From contig CAMNFW010000019.1 of NCBI GenBank assembly GCA_946537565.1, forward strand, positions 1 through 15,747: DNA of 15,747 nt, given 5' to 3'. The notes below the pieces were generated by a model. That model was given only the letters and a program-made list of their open reading frames with translations, had not been told where the DNA came from and made no database searches. The stretch comes from an uncultured Ruminococcus sp. (GTDB lineage: Bacteria > Bacillota > Clostridia > Oscillospirales > Ruminococcaceae). Made by a program: the position numbers and the translations under genes. Of the stretch, positions 1 to 7,007 are shown one piece after another. The number at the start of each line of letters is the position of its first letter. Positions within the stretch are counted from its first letter, which is position 1.

Positions 1-1
1 A

Positions 2-637
2 TGTGAAAATCTTACTTCAATAACAATTCCGGATTCAGTAACTACAATTGGAGACAGCGCATTTAACGGCTGTAAAAATCTCACTTCAATAACATTACCT
101 GATTCAGTGACTTATATTGGAGAGCAAGCATTTGCCTTCTGTAAAAATCTCACTTCAATAACGATACCAAAATCAGTGACATCAATAGGAATAGGTGCGT
201 TTTATAGGTGCGAAAATCTCGTAGTTCGGTGTGAGCAGGATTCTTATGCACATAAATATTGTCAGGAAAATGGAATGCGCTTTGAATTGATATATAAACT
301 TAATGGCATTTTAGATAAGTGCGAGGCAACAATGTTTGAGGACGAGGAAAATATAGTTATTCCATATGGCTATACTGAATTAGGGGAGGAATGTTTTAAA
401 GAAAATCGTACTATAAGAAGTATTGTAATACCGGATTCAGTGACCTCAATTGGAAACAAAGCGTTTTACAGCTGTGTAAATCTTACTTCAATAATAATTC
501 CAAATTCAGTGACTTCAATTGGAGACGGTGCATTTGCCAACTGTGAAAATCTTACCGTCCACTGCAAACGTGGCTCAGCTGCTCACAAATACTGCAAGGC
601 TAATAAGATACGCTTCAAAGCACCGTTATTCGGATAA
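2..637 (+). CDS. BspA-type leucine-rich repeat protein, 3' part (5' end outside window)
   Basis: The reading frame is open from base 2, so the gene enters from outside the window; the GTG at 107 is only an internal codon. The protein is made of 22-23 residue repeats of the LRR_5 (BspA/Treponema) type, each with the pattern NLTSITIPxSVTSIGxxAF followed by a Cys. Three full units are followed by a cap (CENLVVRCEQDSYAHKYC), a linker, two more units and a second, very similar cap (CENLTVHCKRGSAAHKYC). Family members in gut bacteria are often large secreted or surface-exposed proteins linked to adhesion or binding. No signal peptide or anchor can be seen because the N-terminus is missing, and the visible C-terminus ends right after the cap with no sortase or dockerin motif. 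The stop TAA at 635-637 lies 28 bases before the next gene, with no terminator between them. Family call is firm; function is not known. Confidence 0.88.
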   Translation, partial: CENLTSITIPDSVTTIGDSAFNGCKNLTSITLPDSVTYIGEQAFAFCKNLTSITIPKSVTSIGIGAFYRCENLVVRCEQDSYAHKYCQENGMRFELIYKLNGILDKCEATMFEDEENIVIPYGYTELGEECFKENRTIRSIVIPDSVTSIGNKAFYSCVNLTSIIIPNSVTSIGDGAFANCENLTVHCKRGSAAHKYCKANKIRFKAPLFG

Positions 638-665
638 ATAAAAAATAAACGAAAAGAGGAAAAAC

Positions 666-1760
666 ATGGAATACAATGAAATCATAGCTATGCTTAAAGC
701 AAAGCTGGGTGATGACCCGGAGGAAAATGACAAGATACTCCGCAAGGAGGGCGAAAACTTCGTAAAAGAAGGCAATGCAGACGGTATCAAGGCAGTAGGT
801 GAGCTGCTGCTTGAAAATATGCCGGAGGAGCGCCGCAAGGAGGTAGAGCGCCTTACTCACATGGACGGCGAGAGCCTTGACGATGTATACAAACGTATCG
901 TAAAGATGATCGACGAAAAGAAGATACTGGAGGCGCTTCCCATTGCTGAGAAGCTCTACAAAAAGATAACTCTTGAATATGCTGAGGGTGAGACCTCAAA
1001 GTTTGTATGCCTGAGAAATCCTTTTGAGGACAATCTCTGTCAGGTGCTTTTCAAGACAGACAAGGTGCTTAACCGTGCGCCCTTTGATTTTGCAGCATAC
1101 CTTACTACATATGCTTATCTTCTTGTTGAGACCGGCTCCACCGTTGACGCTATACCGATACTTGAAAAGGCAATTGCTTATAATCCTGTTGATGTAGGTC
1201 CGAGATTTGAGCTGGCGGAGATATACAAGGTAATAAAGAATTACAAGAAACTGGCTGAGATCACTCGCCAGACCATTGAGGTTGCATCTTCACCGATCGC
1301 ACTGGCAAGGTGTTATGCCAACATGGGATATATGCTTACTGACAAGCGTGAGCTTGATGATGCAGCGGCATTTTACATAGCAAGTGTAATGCTTGCACCG
1401 AATCCGGCAATTCCGCTGGAGATGCAGGCGCTTGCTGATCTTAAGGGCAAGCCGATTGTTCGTCCGACCAATGAGCAGATAGCCGAGGTAATGAAGAAGT
1501 ATGACATTGACTATGGTCCGAGCAAGAAGGTCATTGAGGTGGCAGCACAGCTCTCGCAGAATTATCTCATTGAGAAGAACATACCCTATGCTCTCCAGAC
1601 ACTTAAAATACTTTATAATCTCACCTTTGACGAGCAGATAAAGGATCTTATCCTTAAGTTAGACCCTAAGTCAGCAATGGCTGTTCCGAAGCCGGAGCAG
1701 GAAAATGACGGTGAAAAGCCGAATATCACTCAGACTGTGAATGACGATCCGGAGGAATGA
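666..1760 (+). CDS. TPR-like repeat cytoplasmic protein, function unknown
   Basis: This encodes 364 residues. The ATG at 666 is preceded by an AGAGGAAA Shine-Dalgarno site at good distance. There is no signal peptide or membrane segment, so a cytoplasmic location is inferred. Residues about 140-245 form helix pairs with tetratricopeptide spacing; the clearest is 143-176 (ending in AIPILEKAIAYNPVD), followed by looser units at about 177-208 and 211-245. The first 110 residues are highly charged and helical, and the last 30 are acidic and probably disordered. TPR arrays normally bind partner proteins; no partner is suggested by the neighbours. The gene sits 28 bases after the LRR gene in the same direction and ends at a strong terminator. 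I do not recognise a specific family beyond TPR-like. Confidence 0.75.
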   Translation: MEYNEIIAMLKAKLGDDPEENDKILRKEGENFVKEGNADGIKAVGELLLENMPEERRKEVERLTHMDGESLDDVYKRIVKMIDEKKILEALPIAEKLYKKITLEYAEGETSKFVCLRNPFEDNLCQVLFKTDKVLNRAPFDFAAYLTTYAYLLVETGSTVDAIPILEKAIAYNPVDVGPRFELAEIYKVIKNYKKLAEITRQTIEVASSPIALARCYANMGYMLTDKRELDDAAAFYIASVMLAPNPAIPLEMQALADLKGKPIVRPTNEQIAEVMKKYDIDYGPSKKVIEVAAQLSQNYLIEKNIPYALQTLKILYNLTFDEQIKDLILKLDPKSAMAVPKPEQENDGEKPNITQTVNDDPEE

Positions 1761-1770
1761 TATATAACAA

Positions 1771-1803
1771 GACCCCATGAGGCAGCGAAAGCTTCATGGG
1801 GTC
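1771..1803. terminator. Bidirectional Rho-independent terminator between convergent genes
   Basis: GACCCCATGA (1771-1780) is perfectly complementary to TCATGGGGTC (1794-1803). The stem extends by a G-U and two G-C pairs to a 7-base loop (1784-1790). On the plus strand it is followed by ATTATTATT; on the minus strand it is followed by TTGTTATATA. It lies 10 bases after the TPR-like gene stop and 4 bases after the stop of the minus-strand membrane protein, so it can serve both. Confidence 0.88.
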
Positions 1804-1807
1804 ATTA

Positions 1808-2203
1808 TTATTCTCTTAGATACGGCGGACGCTTAGAGTTTACACCGTATACACCGCCAGCGCCGCCGACTGTGATAAGGAGCAGCAATTTTTTCAGCGG
1901 AACTGCTGAGGAGATCACTGCTGCACCGGCAATGAAAATAACGGCATAGATCATAAAGCCGCAGATGATGCCGTTTATAAGGCCTTTAGTGCGCCGGTGT
2001 TTGCCGCAGATATAACCGGAGAAATATCCGCCGGCTGCGAGGGATATGACTGAAAATGCCGGTGCAAAATCAAGGCTTTCAAGGAGAGTATAAGTCAGGG
2101 CGGAGAACAGTGCAGTGAGCAGGAGAATTGTTCCCAGACCAATAAACACAGAAACGGCAATGCTTCCTGCACTGCTCGTCCAAAGGCTTCTTCGGCTTTT
2201 CAT
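1808..2203 (-). CDS. TIGR04086-type small integral membrane protein
   Basis: This is 131 residues from the ATG at 2203 (minus strand). An in-frame ATG five codons earlier (2218) is possible, but GGGGAGG lies inside those codons, six bases before the 2203 ATG, so 2203 is the better start. The protein has four predicted membrane helices, at about residues 13-36, 47-66, 74-98 and 102-118. A basic loop follows the glycine-rich GGYFSGYICGKHRRTKG stretch, and the tail carries a second glycine-rich segment (GGAGGVYG). Size, topology and Gly patches match the TIGR04086 (YrzE-like) family, often found next to yajC in clostridia; its function is not established. It lies 72 bases downstream of yajC, probably in the same transcript, with a terminator-like hairpin covering its ribosome binding site. 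Confidence 0.75.
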   Translation of the reverse strand: MKSRRSLWTSSAGSIAVSVFIGLGTILLLTALFSALTYTLLESLDFAPAFSVISLAAGGYFSGYICGKHRRTKGLINGIICGFMIYAVIFIAGAAVISSAVPLKKLLLLITVGGAGGVYGVNSKRPPYLRE

Positions 2204-2251
2204 AAAAAACCTCCCCATAGAAAATGTAGCTTACTACAATCTATGCGGAGG
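2204..2251 (-). promoter_or_regulatory. Terminator-like hairpin that includes the Shine-Dalgarno site of the TIGR04086-type gene
   Basis: Read on the minus strand, CCTCC (2251-2247) pairs with GGAGG (2214-2210). After a G-G mismatch, CATAGA (2245-2240) pairs with TCTATG (2221-2216). After a small internal loop, TGTAG (2238-2234) pairs with CTACA (2229-2225) around a four-base loop. The hairpin is followed at once by six T residues (2209-2204) and then the ATG. It therefore has the form of an intrinsic terminator, and its 3' arm is the Shine-Dalgarno sequence of the next gene. It could limit readthrough from yajC, hide the ribosome site, or both. The structure is read directly; the role is inferred. 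Confidence 0.6.
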
Positions 2252-2275
2252 TCATTGAATATATTCCGGAGAGGA

Positions 2276-2788
2276 TCAATCCTCGTCCTCATTATTTTTT
2301 TTCTTTTTAGATTTTTTCTCAGGCTTTTCGGCATCTTCCTCATCGTCCTCGACTTTGGCAGCCTTGACCTTAGCCTTTGATGAAGCAGCCTTAGCACGTT
2401 CAGAAGCAGTAACGTTTTCAGCGATTGCCCAGGTTTTGATACGCAGCTTATGTCTTTCGCCGCCGGTCTCGATAACAACAGTATCGTCGCCGATACGAGC
2501 GATTATGCCAACGATGCCGCCGCTGGTAATGATCTCATCGCCGACCTGAAGATTAGCCTGCATATCCTTAAGCTCCTGGTCTCTTTTTTTCTGGGGCTTG
2601 ATAGCCATGAAATAGAGCAGACCAAACATGATAACAAGCGGAACAACAAGAGTGAGGATTGAACTTCCTGCGGAAGGCTGGGCAGTTGCTGCGGCAGAAC
2701 CCTCAGCAAAAGCTGTGACAGAGGTGAGCGAAGCTGCAATACCTGTGGAAGCAGCTGCGATACCGATACGGATCAAAGATTTCTTCAT
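2276..2788 (-). CDS. yajC: YajC, preprotein translocase accessory subunit
   Basis: This is 170 residues from the ATG at 2788, chosen because AAGGAG (2802-2797) lies eight bases upstream. An in-frame ATG at 2809 would put that site inside the coding region, and one at 2794 is too close to it. YajC is the single-span partner of the SecDF complex that assists Sec-dependent export. Residues about 43-62 form the membrane helix, ending in the family motif YFMAIKPQKKR. The conserved LQVGDEIITSGGIVG segment follows at about 80-94, then the beta-rich domain to about 120. Two features exceed the usual roughly 100-residue form: an N-terminal hydrophobic stretch with a signal-like ending (VTAFAEG, about residue 30), and a long Lys/Glu/Asp tail from about 128. 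It has its own promoter. Identity is firm. Confidence 0.93.
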   Translation of the reverse strand: MKKSLIRIGIAAASTGIAASLTSVTAFAEGSAAATAQPSAGSSILTLVVPLVIMFGLLYFMAIKPQKKRDQELKDMQANLQVGDEIITSGGIVGIIARIGDDTVVIETGGERHKLRIKTWAIAENVTASERAKAASSKAKVKAAKVEDDEEDAEKPEKKSKKKKNNEDED

Positions 2789-2813
2789 AAACATATCTCC
2801 TTCTTTCATTTTT

Positions 2814-2827
2814 TGAGTATATACTCA
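2814..2827. promoter_or_regulatory. Perfect 14-bp palindrome at the predicted yajC start point
   Basis: TGAGTATATACTCA is fully self-complementary. It lies between the yajC ribosome binding site and the predicted -10 box, covering the expected transcription start (about 2825). A dimeric repressor site is one reading; it could also be chance in AT-rich DNA. No regulator is identified. Confidence 0.45.
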
Positions 2828-2831
2828 GAAT

Positions 2832-2860
2832 ATTATACCATATAATACCGGATAATGCAA
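2832..2860 (-). promoter_or_regulatory. Predicted sigma-A promoter for yajC
   Basis: On the minus strand a -35-like TTGCAT (2860-2855) is separated by exactly 17 bases from a consensus -10 TATAAT (2837-2832). The start point would fall near 2825, giving a leader of about 37 bases before the yajC ATG. No transcript data; assigned by consensus and spacing. Confidence 0.7.
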
Positions 2861-2917
2861 GTGTTTTTTCAGAATTTGTATAACTTTTAAAATTTTATGA
2901 AAATAAAGAAAATTCTC

Positions 2918-2946
2918 TTGCAGTATCGGCTGATTTGTAGTATAAT
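2918..2946 (+). promoter_or_regulatory. Predicted sigma-A promoter for the glycosyltransferase and downstream genes
   Basis: TTGCAG (2918-2923), a 17-base spacer and a perfect TATAAT (2941-2946) follow an AT-rich stretch (2870-2917) that may act as an UP element. The start point would be near 2953, leaving a leader of about 110 bases. In that leader GCTGCGG (2981-2987) can pair with CCGCAGC (3013-3019). This is the clearest plus-strand promoter in the window and may start the long transcription unit that contains the pur genes. Confidence 0.72.
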
Positions 2947-3062
2947 AAAAGTGTATTTTCTGAGAGCTGATAATGCTGCTGCTGCGGTGTTCAAAAGGTA
3001 AATAACCATTCTCCGCAGCTGACATAACAACTGGATAAAGCTCTTGAAGAAGGAGAGATAAA

Positions 3063-4034
3063 ATGAAACTCATCTCAGTAGTAGTGCCGTGTTACAATGA
3101 ACAGGAAGTGCTGCCGATGTTCTATGAGGAGATAACGAAGATCTCGGCACAGATGAAGGAAGAACATTCAGAACTGGAATTTGAATATCTGTTCATCAAT
3201 GACGGCTCAAAAGATAAGACCCTTGAGATATTCCGTGAGCTGGCAGACAAGGACAAGCGTGTAAGGTATATCTCATTTTCAAGAAATTTCGGAAAGGAAT
3301 CTGGTATGTATGCCGGACTGAAAAATGCAAAGGGAGATTTTGTTGTAGTAATGGACGCAGATCTCCAGCATCCGCCGGCATTCCTTCCCCAGATGTATAA
3401 CTATGTAAAGGACGGAGAATATGACTGTGCCACCACCAGAAGAGTTAACCGCAAGGGCGAATCTAAGGTGCGTTCATGGTTTGCAATGAAATTCTATAAG
3501 ATAATGAACAAGATATCCCAGACGGAGATCGTTGACGGTGCCCAGGACTTCCGGTTCATGACAAGACAAATGGTGGATTCAATACTGGAAATGTCGGAGT
3601 ATAACCGTTTTTCAAAGGGAATATTCAGCTGGGTAGGCTATAAGGTAAAGTATATGCCTTATGAAAATGTTGAGCGCCCGGCAGGAACCTCTTCCTGGTC
3701 ATTCTGGGGACTGTTCAAGTATTCACTTGAAGGAATAATGGCATTTTCCACAGCACCTCTTGCTATTGCACTGATATTGGGAATAATATCCGGAGCAGCC
3801 TCACTGGTGCTGTATATACTTGCAATAGTATCAGCCTGTGCCGGCTGGATATATACATCGCTGTTTGTGATAATCGCAACTGTGCTGCTTATCGGAGCAT
3901 TTCAGCTGGTCTGCACCGGAGTGCTGGGAATGTATCTGGGCAAGACCTATATGGAATCAAAGCGCAGACCCATATATATAGCCAGTGAAACTGATGAGAT
4001 ATGGCGCAGCAGAAGATCCGGCAGCGGAACCTGA
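3063..4034 (+). CDS. GtrB-like polyisoprenyl-phosphate glycosyltransferase (GT2 family)
   Basis: This encodes 323 residues; the ATG follows GAAGGAGAG. It is a membrane glycosyltransferase expected to move a sugar from a nucleotide donor to undecaprenyl phosphate on the cytoplasmic face, for cell-wall polymer or glycan decoration. The GT2 domain covers about residues 3-220, with the nucleotide-sugar motif VVPCYNE (7-13), DGSKDKT (47-53) and the DADLQHPP metal-binding motif (98-105). The FSKGIFSWVGYKV and RPAGTSSWSFWGLFKYS segments are typical of the DPM1/GtrB/CsbB/YkoT group. Two membrane helices follow (about 230-260 and 266-296), then a basic tail. The exact sugar cannot be read. No flippase or acceptor-transferase gene is adjacent; the next gene starts 26 bases on and encodes an anchored extracytoplasmic protein. 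Confidence 0.9.
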   Translation: MKLISVVVPCYNEQEVLPMFYEEITKISAQMKEEHSELEFEYLFINDGSKDKTLEIFRELADKDKRVRYISFSRNFGKESGMYAGLKNAKGDFVVVMDADLQHPPAFLPQMYNYVKDGEYDCATTRRVNRKGESKVRSWFAMKFYKIMNKISQTEIVDGAQDFRFMTRQMVDSILEMSEYNRFSKGIFSWVGYKVKYMPYENVERPAGTSSWSFWGLFKYSLEGIMAFSTAPLAIALILGIISGAASLVLYILAIVSACAGWIYTSLFVIIATVLLIGAFQLVCTGVLGMYLGKTYMESKRRPIYIASETDEIWRSRRSGSGT

Positions 4035-4060
4035 AAGCTGACCAGCGGAGGTGAGTGCGC

Positions 4061-5191
4061 TTGAACAAGCATACTAAGCTTATCATATCGCTGCTTTTTG
4101 CGGTGCTGATAATATTTGCCTTTGCTGTTACACGGTTTTATTTCAGCGTGCCGGATGAGACCGGAGGAAAGGGCAATCAGGATATTGTTGCCACCAGGCT
4201 CAATTCCGACTCTGACGGAAATACTATCTTCGGTACCGGCGACGGTCACTATGGACTTATCGACAGCCAGGGAAGAGTATTTGTAGCACCGGAGTGGACG
4301 GAGCTGAACTTTGCCGGCGACGACAGATGTATTGCTTCAAAAAACATAGGCGGCAGAACGGTTTACGGCTGTATCGACTATGACGGAAATATCATAGTCC
4401 CCTTTGTGTACAGCAAGATAACCGAACGCAGAGTTGAGCAGTATGATTTTTACACAGCTGAAAACGCTGACAGCGGAGAAACAGTTGTCTATGACAGCAG
4501 CTTCGTGCCTTGTTTCCGCCGTGCATGGGAAGGCTGTACCTTTGACGGCAGCGAGATGAAGCTGACCAGCGGAAAAAACAGCTATATCTATACGATAACT
4601 CCGGAAGGCTTTCTCTTCACCGGCGCTTCTCTTTCGGGTGAAGCACTGAGCTGCGGATATGATATTGATGTTACCAGCAGAGTATTGCTCTCGAAGCTGA
4701 CTGTTCCCATGCTGGAGAAAATGACAGCTGATGTTGGTACATATCTGGAGTATGCCTATACCGGCGATGACGATCTTCTTTCAAAGCTGACCAGCGGCAG
4801 CAGAACAGGCTTTTTACAGCTTTTCCCGGAGGAACATAAAATACTTGACAAAAAGCTGAAGGGAATTTCTGATATTTATATTTATTCAGTGAGAGCTGAC
4901 GGCGATGTTCCGAGATATGAAGCAGCTATAAAGGCTGACACTGAAATAACTTATTCAGATGATATCACCGGCGAAACAAGGATACTCCGTGACGTGTACA
5001 AAGCCTCAGTGGTGTTCAGCGGAACAGGCGAGAATAATCTTACAGCTGTATCCGGAGGATTTGCACTCAGAGCGCCGGATTATCCCAAGCCTGAACAGAA
5101 TGAACCGCAGACTGATAGTTCAGCGGAAATACCGGCAGCAGGTTCAGAGTATATCCCGATCACGACTCAGCCGGCAGTTCTGGGGTATTGA
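4061..5191 (+). CDS. Membrane-anchored WG-repeat protein
   Basis: TTG at 4061 is chosen as start because GGAGG (4047-4051) lies nine bases upstream; GTG at 4055 is in frame but only three bases from it. This gives 376 residues. The N-terminus (MNKHTK then about 20 hydrophobic residues) is an uncleaved anchor or signal peptide, so the rest should be outside the membrane. Two WG-type beta repeats are visible: HYGLIDSQGRVFVAPEW (about 63-79) and VYGCIDYDGNIIVPFVY (about 102-118). A third, degenerate strand region follows. The C-terminal half is mixed alpha/beta with no recognised domain, and the tail is rich in Pro, Gln and Thr. WG repeats are thought to mediate binding; the ligand is unknown. 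The gene lies 26 bases after the glycosyltransferase and 20 before a lipoprotein gene, which suggests a shared envelope role. Confidence 0.7.
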   Translation: MNKHTKLIISLLFAVLIIFAFAVTRFYFSVPDETGGKGNQDIVATRLNSDSDGNTIFGTGDGHYGLIDSQGRVFVAPEWTELNFAGDDRCIASKNIGGRTVYGCIDYDGNIIVPFVYSKITERRVEQYDFYTAENADSGETVVYDSSFVPCFRRAWEGCTFDGSEMKLTSGKNSYIYTITPEGFLFTGASLSGEALSCGYDIDVTSRVLLSKLTVPMLEKMTADVGTYLEYAYTGDDDLLSKLTSGSRTGFLQLFPEEHKILDKKLKGISDIYIYSVRADGDVPRYEAAIKADTEITYSDDITGETRILRDVYKASVVFSGTGENNLTAVSGGFALRAPDYPKPEQNEPQTDSSAEIPAAGSEYIPITTQPAVLGY

Positions 5192-5211
5192 TCAGCAACA
5201 AAGGAGCGCTT

Positions 5212-6471
5212 ATGAAAAAACTGATAAGCATATTGTCCGCAGCGGCAATGCTTCTTCTTGGCGGCTGCGGAGTTATGAACAAAGCTGATGAAGTTCAGTC
5301 CGGTCAGGAGACTGAAACGTCTGAACCGGATACTCAGCCGTCAGAAACAGAAACTGAACCGGTAAAGGAAGATGTTTCCGAGGCAGAGATACACATTCCC
5401 GATAATCAATTCATGGCTGATATAGTTCTTGGAATGAACCGGGAGCAGGTCATTGAGGTGATGGGCGAGCCGGAGAATGAAGCGGATAATTACAAGGTAG
5501 ACTTTACCACTCATGAGCTTCAATACAGCGTGGAATTTTACGATGTGGAAAATTACGATGACGCTCTTGTTTCCGGGTATAAATTTTTCGAGTTCAGCGA
5601 AAACGACAGCCTCATCTGTTACGGCTGGCATTTAGGTCCGGTTGGCGAGGGTGACGGTCAGAAGTTTCCATATTCTGAAAATGACCTGGGCGCAAACTTC
5701 AAGCTGGTAATGCTTGACCTTGAAGAGAAATACGGAGCAGGCGAATATTCCGATGAATACGCTGACTACGGCGTAAGAGAAGAATATACCTGGCATACCT
5801 CCGGAGGCGATATCTGGGCGGCATGGGGAGTTGATATGTGGGGCGGCGGCGAGCCAGCAAGCTATGAAGACGGTATCAATGAAATTATAGTTTCCTGCTC
5901 AGTGCCTGCGGAAGAACAGTCCCAGGAACAGCAGGAGCCTGATGAATCCCATGAACAGCAAAACTATACGGTAGAGCTTATGGACGGCATAAAGCTGGGC
6001 ATGAGCCGCAGCGATGTTGAAGCGATAGTTGGTGCGCCGGATAATGAAGAGGAATACATGAAGTCTGAGCTTGTGGTCGAGACCGCATACAACAGTATTC
6101 CTTATCCTCTTGAAGCTGTCCAGCTCAAAGGCTATATGTTTTTTGAGTACAGCACTGACGAAGAGCTTATCTGTTATGGCTGGCATTTAGGCAAGCCTGA
6201 TGGCTACAGCTCAGCATATTATCCATATACGGAGGACGAGCTGAGCCAGGCATACAGTCTCATATATAATGACCTGTCAGAGAAATACGGCAGAGGCGAA
6301 CATGATTCCTACAGCGGCATAAAAGATGAGTATTCCTGGATCACAGGAAATGAAGTGCTTTGGGCAGTCTGGGGTACAAATATGTGGTCAGATCAGCGGG
6401 AGCGTGAACCAGAGGAATATGAGGCTGGAATAAATGAAATAATAATCTCCTGTTCGGAGATATACAGATAA
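5212..6471 (+). CDS. Lipoprotein with two tandem copies of an unrecognised domain
   Basis: Start at ATG 5212, with AAAGGAG six to twelve bases upstream; a TTG at 5188 overlapping the previous stop is less likely. The 419-residue product has a lipoprotein signal (MKKLISILS, hydrophobic core, lipobox LGGC with Cys19), then an acidic Glu/Thr/Ser linker to about residue 65. Two homologous domains follow, at about 67-230 and 255-415. They share LGMxRxxV, GxPxNE, a GYxFFE-Y/F-S strand, LICYGWHLG, PYxExDL, EKYGxGE, WAxWGxxMW and GINEII-V/I-SCS. The LGM..V...G.P opening resembles BamE/SmpA-like and BLIP-like small periplasmic folds, but I cannot assign a family. A Gln/Glu-rich linker separates the domains. 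It is probably displayed on the outer face of the membrane. It lies 17 bases before purE, with no terminator between. Confidence 0.8.
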   Translation: MKKLISILSAAAMLLLGGCGVMNKADEVQSGQETETSEPDTQPSETETEPVKEDVSEAEIHIPDNQFMADIVLGMNREQVIEVMGEPENEADNYKVDFTTHELQYSVEFYDVENYDDALVSGYKFFEFSENDSLICYGWHLGPVGEGDGQKFPYSENDLGANFKLVMLDLEEKYGAGEYSDEYADYGVREEYTWHTSGGDIWAAWGVDMWGGGEPASYEDGINEIIVSCSVPAEEQSQEQQEPDESHEQQNYTVELMDGIKLGMSRSDVEAIVGAPDNEEEYMKSELVVETAYNSIPYPLEAVQLKGYMFFEYSTDEELICYGWHLGKPDGYSSAYYPYTEDELSQAYSLIYNDLSEKYGRGEHDSYSGIKDEYSWITGNEVLWAVWGTNMWSDQREREPEEYEAGINEIIISCSEIYR

Positions 6472-6488
6472 AGATAAGGAGTAAAGCT

Positions 6489-6989
6489 ATGTCAAAAAAA
6501 GTTGCAGTTATCATGGGAAGCGACAGCGATTTCCCTGTAGTAAAATCGGCTCTTACTGAGCTGAAAAAGTATGGAGTAGAGTTTGAGTGCAGAGTAATGA
6601 GCGCTCACCGTACACCGGCAGAGGCTTGCGGATTTGCTTCAAAGGCAAGAGAAAACGGCTTTGGTGTGATCATCTGTGCAGCCGGAATGGCAGCGCATCT
6701 TGCCGGAGTTGTTGCAGGTCACACAACACTGCCTGTAATTGGTATCCCGATGAAGTCAAAGGCACTGGAGGGCGTTGATGCTCTGCTGGCAACAGTAATG
6801 ATGCCTCCGGGAGTGCCTGTAGCAACAGTTGGGATCGACGGCGCAAAAAATGCAGCTGTACTGGCAGTGCAGATGCTGGCAATAGAAGACGGTGAGCTGG
6901 CACAGAAGCTTGCTGCCGAAAAGCAGAAAATGGCTGAGGGTGTCCGTGAAAAGGATAAAGCCCTTCAGGAGCAGATCGCAGCTTTATGA
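6489..6989 (+). CDS. purE: N5-carboxyaminoimidazole ribonucleotide mutase, PurE class I
   Basis: 166 residues; the ATG has AAGGAG eight bases upstream. PurE converts N5-CAIR to CAIR in de novo purine synthesis. Visible motifs are MGSDSD (9-14), MSAHRTP (37-43) with the catalytic His40, AGMAAHLAG (65-73) with His70, and KSKALEGVDALLATVMMPPGVPVATV (89-114, given here as two halves KSKALEGVDALLA and TVMMPPGVPVATV). These fit the class I octameric enzymes, which usually act after PurK. No purK is in the window, so PurK must be elsewhere or the substrate forms without it. Length is normal. It is the first pur gene of the cluster and follows a lipoprotein gene closely, with no promoter visible in the 17-base gap. 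Confidence 0.95.
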   Translation: MSKKVAVIMGSDSDFPVVKSALTELKKYGVEFECRVMSAHRTPAEACGFASKARENGFGVIICAAGMAAHLAGVVAGHTTLPVIGIPMKSKALEGVDALLATVMMPPGVPVATVGIDGAKNAAVLAVQMLAIEDGELAQKLAAEKQKMAEGVREKDKALQEQIAAL

Positions 6990-7007
6990 CCAGAAGGGAG
7001 CATACTT

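Noticed and set aside
2825..3073. Minus-strand 82-codon open frame across the divergent promoter region
   Set aside because: It overlaps both predicted promoters and the start of the glycosyltransferase gene, has no ribosome site and no recognisable protein pattern.
4035..4802. Fourteen-base sequence AAGCTGACCAGCGG found three times (about 4035, 4560 and 4790)
   Set aside because: Two copies are Lys-Leu-Thr-Ser-Gly codons in the WG-repeat gene and one is in the preceding gap. This fits codon bias and chance; no symmetry or regular spacing was seen.
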